Shown here: positions 6,611 through 13,337 of the stretch, piece after piece
Position numbering within the stretch: position 1 is the first letter of the stretch
Layout: every line of letters begins with the position of its first letter
Assembly (NCBI GenBank): GCA_029560455.1
Contig: JAKQKW010000464.1
Span: forward strand, 1 to 15,313
DNA: 15,313 nt
From: Candidatus Rifleibacteriota bacterium
Lineage (GTDB): Bacteria > Riflebacteria > Ozemobacteria > Ozemobacterales > Ozemobacteraceae
Reading direction: 5' to 3'
Made by a program: the position numbers and the translations under genes
Notes under the pieces: generated by a model
Databases searched by the model: none
Told to the model about the DNA's origin: nothing
Seen by the model: the letters and a program-made list of their open reading frames with translations, nothing else

Positions 6611-6639
6611 TTGACAATTGCTGGTTAAGATAGTAGATT
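6611..6639 (+). promoter_or_regulatory. sigma70-type promoter of the HD-ROK-ppx-ppk operon
   Basis: A perfect TTGACA (6611-6616) is followed after exactly 17 bases by TAGATT (6634-6639, four of six to TATAAT). Transcription would start near 6646, giving a leader of about 34 bases to the ATG at 6680. This also argues against the in-frame TTG at 6638 as the start codon of the first gene. Confidence 0.6.
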
Positions 6640-6679
6640 GAGGCTGTTCTTCTGCATACCGGTTCTGGTGGAGCAGTCG

Positions 6680-7345
6680 ATGGCGAATGCGAATTCACAG
6701 CAACTTTCAGATGCCCGTGCGGGCGATGCTGCGCTAAACAGCTTCGCTGAAAAATTTTCCCATCTCAACGTGCAGACTGCATTGATCAGCAGTGCCCTGT
6801 TTATCGGTCGTGGTCTCAATTTTGACGAAAAGCATGCGTTGCAGGTAACGATGCTGGCCCAGATCATCTTTGATGCGACAACCACTTTGCACGGCCTGGC
6901 CGCCGGCGACCGCCAGATTCTGGTGATTGCCGCCATGCTGCACGACATTGGCACCTGTACCGGAATGCGCGGGCATCACAAGAATTCATGCAGTCTCATT
7001 ATGAAATCAGTGATTCCTGGCATATCGCACGAAGATATGCTGCTGGCGGCGCTGGTTGCCAGATATCATCGAAAGAGCGAACCAAAGCCCGAGCATGAGT
7101 TTTATTCACATCTTTCAGATTGTGATCAGAACAGGGTCGCGGCTCTGGCCGCAATACTGCGCATCGCCGATGTTCTTGACCGCGACCACCGGCAGCGGAT
7201 TGGCGAATTCAGCCTTAGTTATAATGCCGAGTCGGTTGCGCTGCAGTTGTCAGGTTCGCTCAAGTCGGGCATTGACCTGTCGGCATTTGAAAAAAAGTCG
7301 CGTCTATTCACAAAGGTGTTTGGGCGCAATGTGAAAATATTCTGA
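6680..7345 (+). CDS. standalone HD-domain protein, paralogue of the Ppx C-terminal half
   Basis: This 221-residue protein is a single HD-superfamily metal-dependent phosphohydrolase module. A full set of likely metal ligands is visible: H52, H88-D89 (LHDIG), H99/H100 (HHKNS), H130 (ARYHR) and D164 (LRIADVLDRDHRQ). The whole length from about residue 30 aligns with the C-terminal half of the Ppx-like protein two genes downstream. It shares IFDAT, AA-LHDIG, HKxS, RYHRxS, LRIADxL and RQxI and a similar small C-terminal subdomain, but has no ASKHA phosphatase domain. ATG 6680 is chosen because GGAG (6670-6673) sits six bases before it and the promoter overlaps the alternative TTG at 6638. It leads the polyphosphate operon, 13 bases before the ROK kinase. 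The substrate is unknown. A nucleotide or polyphosphate is a guess from context. Confidence 0.8.
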   Translation: MANANSQQLSDARAGDAALNSFAEKFSHLNVQTALISSALFIGRGLNFDEKHALQVTMLAQIIFDATTTLHGLAAGDRQILVIAAMLHDIGTCTGMRGHHKNSCSLIMKSVIPGISHEDMLLAALVARYHRKSEPKPEHEFYSHLSDCDQNRVAALAAILRIADVLDRDHRQRIGEFSLSYNAESVALQLSGSLKSGIDLSAFEKKSRLFTKVFGRNVKIF

Positions 7346-7358
7346 AAGAGGGTGTTTT

Positions 7359-8318
7359 ATGAGGTATTACTGCGGTATCGATCTTGGTGGAACCAAGATT
7401 TATTCAATTCTCTGCGACAGCAGTGGCAAAATAATCGCGCGGAAAAAAATCAAAACTCAGGCATCATCTGGATTTGACGCTGTGTTTGAAAATATCGTCA
7501 CCTGTTATGCCGAGTTGCTGAAAAAGTCTGAAATTGTTGATGATGAAGTCGAAAAGATTGGCCTGGCTGTCCCTTCTGCGGTTAATACTGCAACCGGTAT
7601 GCTGCTCGATGCCTGCAATCTCGGCTGGAAAAATGTGCCGCTGGCAAGAATGCTGTCTGAGCGCCTGAAAAAATCTGTTTTCATGGATAACGACGTTAAT
7701 ATGGGCGTTTTTGGCGAATACTCTTTTGGTGCTGCCAGCAAATTCAGCAATGTTTACGGTATTTTTGCCGGAACCGGTGTCGGCGGCGGCCATATCTGCA
7801 ATGGCAGCATCAACCGCGGCAAAAACTTCACGGCCGGCGAGGTCGGGCACATGGTCGTAAAGATCAACGGGCCCGAATGCAACTGCGGCAGAAAAGGCTG
7901 TCTCGAAGCCATTGCCGGTAAGGCCGGCATGGTCAAATACATGAAAAAGCAGGAAGAGAAGAACAGTATGAAAACTCTGTTGTCAGAGATTTCGCCGGAA
8001 TGGCGCACTACGGTCGGCTCTGCCGCCCTGAATGAGTGCTACAAAAAGAAGGACGCTCTGGTCGTCAAAGCGATAGACCGTGCGTCAGAAGCGATAGGTA
8101 TTGCCGCTGCCAACATCATCAATCTGATTGGTGTTGAAGCTTTGATTCTGGGTGGTGGCGTGATCGAAGAGATGGGTTCGGTAATGTTGCCGGTTATTGC
8201 AGAAAACGCCAGAAAATACGCAATAGCCGGTGGGGCTGAGGGCGTAGAAATTATAGTTTCAAAGCTTGGCGACGATGCGGTAGCACTTGGTGCCGCCTGG
8301 TATGCGGCGAAAGCATAA
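7359..8318 (+). CDS. ROK-family sugar kinase (glucokinase-like)
   Basis: ROK kinases phosphorylate glucose or related sugars at C6. The 319-residue cytoplasmic protein has the N-terminal phosphate loop GIDLGGTK (6-13) and the catalytic Asp in MDNDVN (D112). It also has the ROK signature GTGVGGG...GEVGH (138-164) and the zinc site H164 with C174, C176 and C181 (CNCGRKGCLE). It ends with a GGGVIEE adenosine-binding motif and an ALGAAW tail. There is no DNA-binding N-terminus, so it is an enzyme and not a repressor. GAGGG lies just before the ATG. It sits between two HD proteins in a polyphosphate operon, so polyphosphate could be its phosphoryl donor, but the zinc motif is typical of ordinary ATP-dependent ROK enzymes. 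The donor and sugar are undetermined. N-acetylglucosamine or mannose are alternatives. Confidence 0.87.
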   Translation: MRYYCGIDLGGTKIYSILCDSSGKIIARKKIKTQASSGFDAVFENIVTCYAELLKKSEIVDDEVEKIGLAVPSAVNTATGMLLDACNLGWKNVPLARMLSERLKKSVFMDNDVNMGVFGEYSFGAASKFSNVYGIFAGTGVGGGHICNGSINRGKNFTAGEVGHMVVKINGPECNCGRKGCLEAIAGKAGMVKYMKKQEEKNSMKTLLSEISPEWRTTVGSAALNECYKKKDALVVKAIDRASEAIGIAAANIINLIGVEALILGGGVIEEMGSVMLPVIAENARKYAIAGGAEGVEIIVSKLGDDAVALGAAWYAAKA

Positions 8319-8323
8319 CCTGT

Positions 8324-9847
8324 ATGAGCGAGATAATTACGGTAATAGATATTGGTTCGAGCGCTATCAGAATGTGTGTTGCTGAACATGTCGGCAAGAA
8401 GATCAATCTGCTCGAAAATCTCAGCCATCCGGTTCCTCTCGGCAAAGATACCTTTCGCAATGGCCGTCTGGCTCGCGAAACCATCAACAGCTGCATCGAG
8501 ATACTGCATGATTATCGCAGGGTGATGCAGATGTTCAGAGCGCGTAGTATAACAGCCTGTGCTACTACTGCAATTCGTGAGGCCGCTAATCGCGATATTT
8601 TCATCGATAATGTGCGCAGTCAGACCGGAATCGAAGTAGAAGTCTTCTCGCCGGCACAGACCTCCTTTCTGCTTTCCGAGCAGCTGAAAAAGAAGATCAA
8701 AACCAGCCAGTGTTCAGCCGGGTTCAGTCTGGGTGCCGGTCGGTCAGAACTCATGGTGTTTTCGAAAGACGGTCTGCTGTACAATGCCTCGCTCGATATT
8801 GGTTTCATGAAGATGAACCAGGAGTTTCGTCGCAACCGGTATACCGAAGAATACTATCCGGCTTTTCTCGAGACCACGGTTGGCAATGAACTGCGCCCGC
8901 TGATGCTTGAGTTTGCCAAGTATTCGATTCAGTCGCTTTATGGCACCGGGCAGGAACTTGACGAAATTCTGTTTGTGCTTAACCGCCGATTTGGCGGCGA
9001 GCCTCGCAAAAACCTGATTCTGAAAGAATTAGTTAAGCTCTATAACGATATAAAAGGCTATTCTGTCGAAGAACTTTTTCATAAGCTGCAGATCTCTTAT
9101 GACAAGGCTGAAGGCATTATTGCCGCGCTGGTGACTGTGATTCATCTCATGCGCATGTTCAAGGCTTCTGAACTCAAACTGTTCAGCCTGCCGCTGGGCG
9201 AGTGCCTGCTGAACAATATCGTTGCCAGAAAGAGTGAACATTATACAGCCCGGCTCGCTACAGGTATCAGCCGGTATGTTGAAAATATCGGCAATGCATT
9301 GTCATTTGATGCCGTGCATGCTCAGCACGTGGCTTCGCTGGCTCTCGAAATCTTTGATGCTACCCGGCAGATACATCTGATGGGGCAAAGTGAACGTAAT
9401 TACCTGCTGGCGGCAGCAACATTGCATGATATCGGCAACGTGATCGCAAGCCGTGCCAGACACAAGCATTCGCAGTATATAGTGAACGCTCAGGATTTTC
9501 CTTTCTTCAACGAAGAAGAGAAAGGCGTAATCGCCAATATAGTGCGTTATCATCGTAGCAGTCTGCCTAAAAAGACACATCCTGAATTCATGGCATTGTC
9601 GCACCCGGCGCGCATGACAGTTATGAAGCTTGCTTCGCTGTTGAGAATCGCTGACAGTCTCGAAAATTCGCAGCGCCAGAATATTCGGAAAATTCGCTTC
9701 GATTGTGATGAGAGCGGTATCATCATCATTGTCGACTGTCTTGAAGAACCGTTTTCGATCGAAAATTCTTTTAATTCCCGCAAAGATCTTTTTGAGGACT
9801 TTTTTGGCATCAAGCTGAAACTGGCTGTTGAACGGACAAGAACATGA
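8324..9847 (+). CDS. Ppx/GppA-like protein with degenerate phosphatase site and intact HD domain
   Basis: The 507-residue protein has the Ppx/GppA layout: an ASKHA phosphatase fold (about 1-310) and a C-terminal HD domain (about 325-500). The first phosphate loop (VIDIGSSAIR, 7-16) and the ATTAIREAAN segment are recognisable. The usual catalytic ISGxEEA loop, however, reads FSPAQTS (108-114), and DIGGGSTE reads SLGAGRSE (135-142), keeping only the last Glu. The GASGT and LREG motifs are not recognisable either. Classical exopolyphosphatase activity is therefore doubtful. The HD site is complete: H368-D369, H380/H382, H410 and D444. The gene starts five bases after the ROK gene with no clear ribosome binding site, and its stop overlaps the ppk1 start (ATGA), so all are translationally coupled. 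It may be a regulatory or redirected enzyme. Annotation as plain ppx would overstate it. Confidence 0.82.
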   Translation: MSEIITVIDIGSSAIRMCVAEHVGKKINLLENLSHPVPLGKDTFRNGRLARETINSCIEILHDYRRVMQMFRARSITACATTAIREAANRDIFIDNVRSQTGIEVEVFSPAQTSFLLSEQLKKKIKTSQCSAGFSLGAGRSELMVFSKDGLLYNASLDIGFMKMNQEFRRNRYTEEYYPAFLETTVGNELRPLMLEFAKYSIQSLYGTGQELDEILFVLNRRFGGEPRKNLILKELVKLYNDIKGYSVEELFHKLQISYDKAEGIIAALVTVIHLMRMFKASELKLFSLPLGECLLNNIVARKSEHYTARLATGISRYVENIGNALSFDAVHAQHVASLALEIFDATRQIHLMGQSERNYLLAAATLHDIGNVIASRARHKHSQYIVNAQDFPFFNEEEKGVIANIVRYHRSSLPKKTHPEFMALSHPARMTVMKLASLLRIADSLENSQRQNIRKIRFDCDESGIIIIVDCLEEPFSIENSFNSRKDLFEDFFGIKLKLAVERTRT

Positions 9848-11952
9848 AAATCAAAAGATATCTAAATCGCGAACTGAGCTGGCTCGAATTCAATTCACGC
9901 GTACTCGAGCAGGCGGCTTACAAAGAAGCTCCGCTGCTGGAGCGCCTGAAGTTTATAGCAATTTTTGCTTCGAACCTCGATGAATTTTTTATGGTACGTG
10001 TCTCTGGTATAATGTCGCAGATCAGGCTGGGTTACCGCGAACGCTATATCTCTGGTCATCGGCCCGAAGAGGTTTTTGAGATGATGGGCCGGCGTATCGA
10101 AAAGCTGGTAGAGCACGAATACAAGATGCTCAACAAAGAAATACTGCCATCCCTCGAAAAGGAAGGCGTGTTCTTTTATACAACCGCTACTTTACCTGAC
10201 GACATGTTGCTGGAAGTGCGCGAGAAGTTTCTCAAGAAGTTTCTGATGATTCTGACGCCGATGGCGGTCGATCAGGCGCGTCCCTTTCCTTTCATTCCCG
10301 GCAAAACTTTGAATATGCTGGTTAAACTCTCGGCCAGCAGGGGCAAGTCGCAGCCGTTGTATGCTGTAGTTCCGGTACCGGGCCGCGAAAGATTTTTTGA
10401 AATAGCCGCCGGGAGCTATATTTATTGCGAAGAGCTGGTGCGCCTGTTTCTCAAGGATCTTTTCGAAGGTTATAAACTCGAAAAAGCCTGTGTGTTCAGG
10501 ATTATTCGTGATGCCGAGCTTTCATTCGACGAAGAAGAAGCGCGTGACCTGCTTTCGACAATCGAAAGCGAGCTCAAAACCAGAGAGCGTGGCTACCCGG
10601 TTCGCCTTGAAGTTGAAAAGAGCGCCGCCGAAGAGATGGTCGCCTTTCTGCACGAGCGTTTCAGCATTGGGGCTGAGCTCACCAGTTTTATCGATGGGCC
10701 GCTGAATACGGCTTCTTTTATGGAGTTTTACGGAGTTTACGACAACGCTAAACTTCGTGATGAAAAAATCGTTCCGGTCATGCCGCTTGAATTTGCCGCC
10801 AATCAGAGCACTTTTTCGATTATTGCCGCTGGTGATCGCCTGTTGAACCTGCCATACGAATCGTTTGTGCCAGTCGAAAAATTCGTCGAGGAAGCCAGCA
10901 AAGACCCTTCGGTGCTGGCGATCAAGCAGACTCTCTATCGAACTTCTGGCAATTCCCCGATCATCAGATCCTTAAAGCGCGCCGCCAACAATGGTAAGCA
11001 GGTAACCGTCGTGGTCGAACTCAAGGCGCGTTTCGACGAGGCTCAGAATATTTCCTGGGCGAGGCAGCTCGAAGATGCCGGCTGCCACGTTTCTTATGGC
11101 CTGGTCGGACTCAAGACACACTGCAAGATGACACTGGTGGTGCGCGAGGAGGCGCGTGGCATAAAACGCTACGTTCACCTGTCAACAGGTAATTACAATG
11201 ACAAAACAGCGCGGCTGTACACAGATGTCGGCTATTTCTCATGTCGAAATTCTTTTGCTGCCGACATTGCCGGTGTATTCAACTATCTTACCGGCTATTG
11301 CGAACCACCGCGGCGCAAGAAGATCATTTCGGCACCATTCGATTTGCGCCAGTTCCTGCTCGACAAGATAGCTCAGGAAACGAGCAATGCGCAGTCGGGT
11401 TTGCGTGCCGAAATCGTAGCCAAGATGAATTCACTTGTCGATCAGGCACTGATCGATGCTTTGTATGAAGCATCAGCTGCCGGTGTCAAAGTTACTCTCA
11501 TTGTCCGGGGAATCTGTTGTCTCAACCCCGGAGTTCCGCGTCTGAGCGAGAATATCCGGGTTTTCAGTATCATCGACCGTTTTCTCGAACATTCGCGCAT
11601 TTTATATTTTTATAACAACAAGAACCATGAACTCTACATGTCGAGTGCCGACTGGATGATTCGCAATCTCGACCGCCGTGTCGAAATACTGTTTCCCGTC
11701 GAGGACGATGCGCTCAAAAAGGAGATCATCCAGCAGCTCGAAATTCAGAGGTCAGATAATTCAACTCTTTGGGAAATGCAAAGCGATGGCGAATACCGCC
11801 GCCGAAAACCCGGTAAGGAAGGGCGTGTGCGTGCTCAGTTAGCCATTGCAGCTTATGAGGCCGAAAAAAATCGGGTAGAGCGTGTTCAAAAGACATCACT
11901 CAAGAAGCGTAAATCACCATTCAAAAAGCGCCCGAAGAAGCCTGAAAAGTGA
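9844..11952 (+). CDS. ppk1: polyphosphate kinase 1
   Basis: PPK1 reversibly polymerises the gamma-phosphate of ATP into inorganic polyphosphate through a phosphohistidine intermediate. The 702-residue protein has all four domains. The N domain starts with NRELSWLEFNSRVLEQA and SNLDEFFMVRVSG. An H domain follows, and then two phospholipase-D-like C domains: KARFDEAQNISWARQLE with GLVGLKTHCKM (H426, the likely phosphorylated His), and FLEHSRILYFYN (H583, the second conserved His). SADWMIRNLDRRVEILFPV completes the catalytic core. The length is normal for the family. The last 20 residues form a strongly basic Lys/Arg/Pro tail. The ATG overlaps the preceding stop by four bases (ATGA). The function is firm; the tail is unusual. 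Confidence 0.95.
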   Translation: MKIKRYLNRELSWLEFNSRVLEQAAYKEAPLLERLKFIAIFASNLDEFFMVRVSGIMSQIRLGYRERYISGHRPEEVFEMMGRRIEKLVEHEYKMLNKEILPSLEKEGVFFYTTATLPDDMLLEVREKFLKKFLMILTPMAVDQARPFPFIPGKTLNMLVKLSASRGKSQPLYAVVPVPGRERFFEIAAGSYIYCEELVRLFLKDLFEGYKLEKACVFRIIRDAELSFDEEEARDLLSTIESELKTRERGYPVRLEVEKSAAEEMVAFLHERFSIGAELTSFIDGPLNTASFMEFYGVYDNAKLRDEKIVPVMPLEFAANQSTFSIIAAGDRLLNLPYESFVPVEKFVEEASKDPSVLAIKQTLYRTSGNSPIIRSLKRAANNGKQVTVVVELKARFDEAQNISWARQLEDAGCHVSYGLVGLKTHCKMTLVVREEARGIKRYVHLSTGNYNDKTARLYTDVGYFSCRNSFAADIAGVFNYLTGYCEPPRRKKIISAPFDLRQFLLDKIAQETSNAQSGLRAEIVAKMNSLVDQALIDALYEASAAGVKVTLIVRGICCLNPGVPRLSENIRVFSIIDRFLEHSRILYFYNNKNHELYMSSADWMIRNLDRRVEILFPVEDDALKKEIIQQLEIQRSDNSTLWEMQSDGEYRRRKPGKEGRVRAQLAIAAYEAEKNRVERVQKTSLKKRKSPFKKRPKKPEK

Positions 11953-11954
11953 AA

Positions 11955-11984
11955 TTGAACCGTCTTGTAATTTTTCTGTATTTA
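11955..11984 (+). promoter_or_regulatory. weak candidate promoter for the secreted protein gene
   Basis: TTGAAC (11955-11960) and TATTTA (11979-11984) are 18 bases apart in the 78-base gap after ppk1. No terminator hairpin is visible in this gap, so read-through from the polyphosphate operon is equally possible. Confidence 0.25.
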
Positions 11985-12030
11985 AGAGTAAGGTGAATGT
12001 TGGCACTATTTAAACTTAGGAGAGGTTGCC

Positions 12031-12966
12031 ATGTTTCGAAAAATTCTGTACACGGTTCTCGTTCTTGTCGCTCTGTCTTATGTGCCCGCTCAAGCGGTCG
12101 ATCTTGAACCGATTCCGGCTGGTGCCGATCTCGTTGTGTTCGTTAACAATCATTCAGGCCTGCCTCTTGGAGATCTGCTCAAGGCCGCTCCGATTCCACC
12201 AATGGCCCGCGAAAAAATCGATGAATTTTTTGCCGCGACTGCTTTTAATCCGCTCAAGGATATCTCGCGCGCTCAGCTGATGCTCAAAAAAGGCGCTACT
12301 AAACGCGAAGACCATGCATCTGTAGTTCTGACCGGCACGTTCAATCAGGACAAGATCATGGGTTTCATCAAAGACAAGATCGGGCCTGATGTGTTCGGTG
12401 AAGAGAGTCTCGGCAGACTTACCATTTACAAATCAAAAGATGAAAAGGGTGGGCTTTGCTTTATCGATGCCAGTCGGGTCGCTTTTGGCACTCTGCCCGC
12501 ATTGCGCGCCTATATCGATGCTCTCGATGGCAAAGAGGTTAGCAGTGAATTCAATGAAATGAAGCCGCAGCTTAATGACAAAGCCTATGCTGCCGTAATG
12601 ATCGGTGGTCGCGAATATCTCAAAAATGAACTGGAAAAGAACAAGACCCGCCGTCTGGAACGCATGGAAAAAATGGGGCGCAGCCCCAACCCGGCGGCCG
12701 AGTGGTTCTCTGAATATATCAGCGAAGGAGTTGAGCCGCATGGTGTTTTTATTCAGCTGCTCGACAGTAAGCTGGAAGCGAAGCTGATGTACAGCCGTGG
12801 TGAAGCCAAAAACAATTCGGTTCAGGCGATGGTCGAAATCACTGACCCAAAAATTGCCATTTCAAAAATGTTTGGCGAATTCGTAAAAATTCTGCCGCAG
12901 CTTCCCGCACCAGAACCCAGAAAGAAACCCCAACCCGAAAAGGCTCCTGCTAACAACCGTTGGTAA
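12031..12966 (+). CDS. secreted protein of unknown function
   Basis: I do not recognise a family with confidence. The 311-residue product begins with a clear Sec signal peptide: MFRK, a hydrophobic core from I5 to V18, then PAQA with likely cleavage before V23. There is no lipobox Cys. The mature part has alternating short strands and helices and repeats of a GADLVVFVNN / SRVAFGTLPALRAYID / KAYAAVMIGG style. These recall the beta-strand plus helix units seen in large families of exported proteins of unknown function. The tail (about 288-311) is rich in Pro, Lys and Glu and is probably disordered. AGGAGAGG (12018-12025) sits five bases upstream of the ATG. It follows ppk1 on the same strand by 78 bases. 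A periplasmic or surface location is inferred from the signal peptide. The role is unknown. Confidence 0.75.
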   Translation: MFRKILYTVLVLVALSYVPAQAVDLEPIPAGADLVVFVNNHSGLPLGDLLKAAPIPPMAREKIDEFFAATAFNPLKDISRAQLMLKKGATKREDHASVVLTGTFNQDKIMGFIKDKIGPDVFGEESLGRLTIYKSKDEKGGLCFIDASRVAFGTLPALRAYIDALDGKEVSSEFNEMKPQLNDKAYAAVMIGGREYLKNELEKNKTRRLERMEKMGRSPNPAAEWFSEYISEGVEPHGVFIQLLDSKLEAKLMYSRGEAKNNSVQAMVEITDPKIAISKMFGEFVKILPQLPAPEPRKKPQPEKAPANNRW

Positions 12967-13005
12967 ACTTCTGTATCGCGTGAGAGATCGATAGTCTTCT
13001 CTCTA

Positions 13006-13088
13006 GTCATTCTGCGCGTAGCGACGCGAAGTCGCAGAGTCCATGTCTCGGTAGTTATCATGGATCCTGCGACTTCGTGCAGGATGAC
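13006..13088. repeat. intergenic palindromic repeat with 13-base loop and 10-base bulge
   Basis: The left arm 13006-13045 pairs with 13059-13088. GTCATTCTGC pairs with GCAGGATGAC, and GCGAAGTCGCAGAGTCCATG pairs with the CATGGATCCTGCGACTTCGT segment. This gives about 30 pairs with three mismatches and one ten-base bulge (within 13016-13025) in the left arm. The bulge contains a partial duplication of GCG(T/A)AG. It lies between two converging genes and could act as a two-way terminator. It resembles the widespread GTCATTC...GAATGAC type of intergenic hairpin repeat. No T-run is evident. Confidence 0.7.
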
Positions 13089-13139
13089 GGACTGATGTGA
13101 AACCACGGGATTTTGCCATAGATTAAAACAGAATAGTGA

Positions 13140-13337
13140 TCATTTAAGCGTTCCGAAGCCGACGATCAGTAGAAAAAAGCCGAGCGCGAAGTAAAACGCG
13201 CGGGTTCCATTGCGGCCGAACAGATTTATGAAGAATCTGGCCTTGTGATGATTCATGAAAAAGTCGAAGTCCATGTAAGAGCAGATCATTGCGAACAGAC
13301 CGACTATAATTCCAATAAGGCTTTCTGGATTATTCAT
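13140..13337 (-). CDS. small two-helix membrane protein, Imm17-like
   Basis: This 65-residue protein has two likely transmembrane helices (about 6-21 and 47-63). The joining segment carries DFDFFMNHHKARFFINLFGRNGTRAFY in outline, in particular a KARFF-x-N/K-LFGRNG motif. This matches my memory of the Imm17 family of small membrane proteins, first noted as predicted immunity proteins in polymorphic toxin loci. Its ATG overlaps the stop codon of the ABC ATPase gene by four bases (ATGA), so it belongs to the transporter operon. No toxin gene is visible nearby, so an immunity role is unlikely here. A small accessory membrane protein is the safer reading. Confidence 0.7.
   Translation of the reverse strand: MNNPESLIGIIVGLFAMICSYMDFDFFMNHHKARFFINLFGRNGTRAFYFALGFFLLIVGFGTLK

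Noticed and set aside
6638..6679. Upstream TTG start for the HD protein at 6638
   Set aside because: It overlaps the -10 box of a good promoter and would give a non-conserved leader. ATG 6680 has GGAG at the right distance.
6638..6679. Signal-peptide-like leader of the HD protein (LFFCIPVLV)
   Set aside because: It exists only if translation starts at TTG 6638, which is not supported.
12001..12018. Possible sigma54 promoter (TGGCAC...) before the secreted protein gene
   Set aside because: The -24 half (TGGCAC) is present, but the required GC of the -12 half at the fixed spacing is missing, and the site would overlap the ribosome binding site.
13016..13088. CRISPR-like or attachment-site repeat
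   Set aside because: It is a single palindrome with no spacers, no integrase and no direct-repeat pair. It is better read as an intergenic hairpin repeat.
13140..13337. Toxin-immunity module
   Set aside because: Only the Imm17-like membrane protein is present. Its operon is a sugar importer and no toxin is visible.
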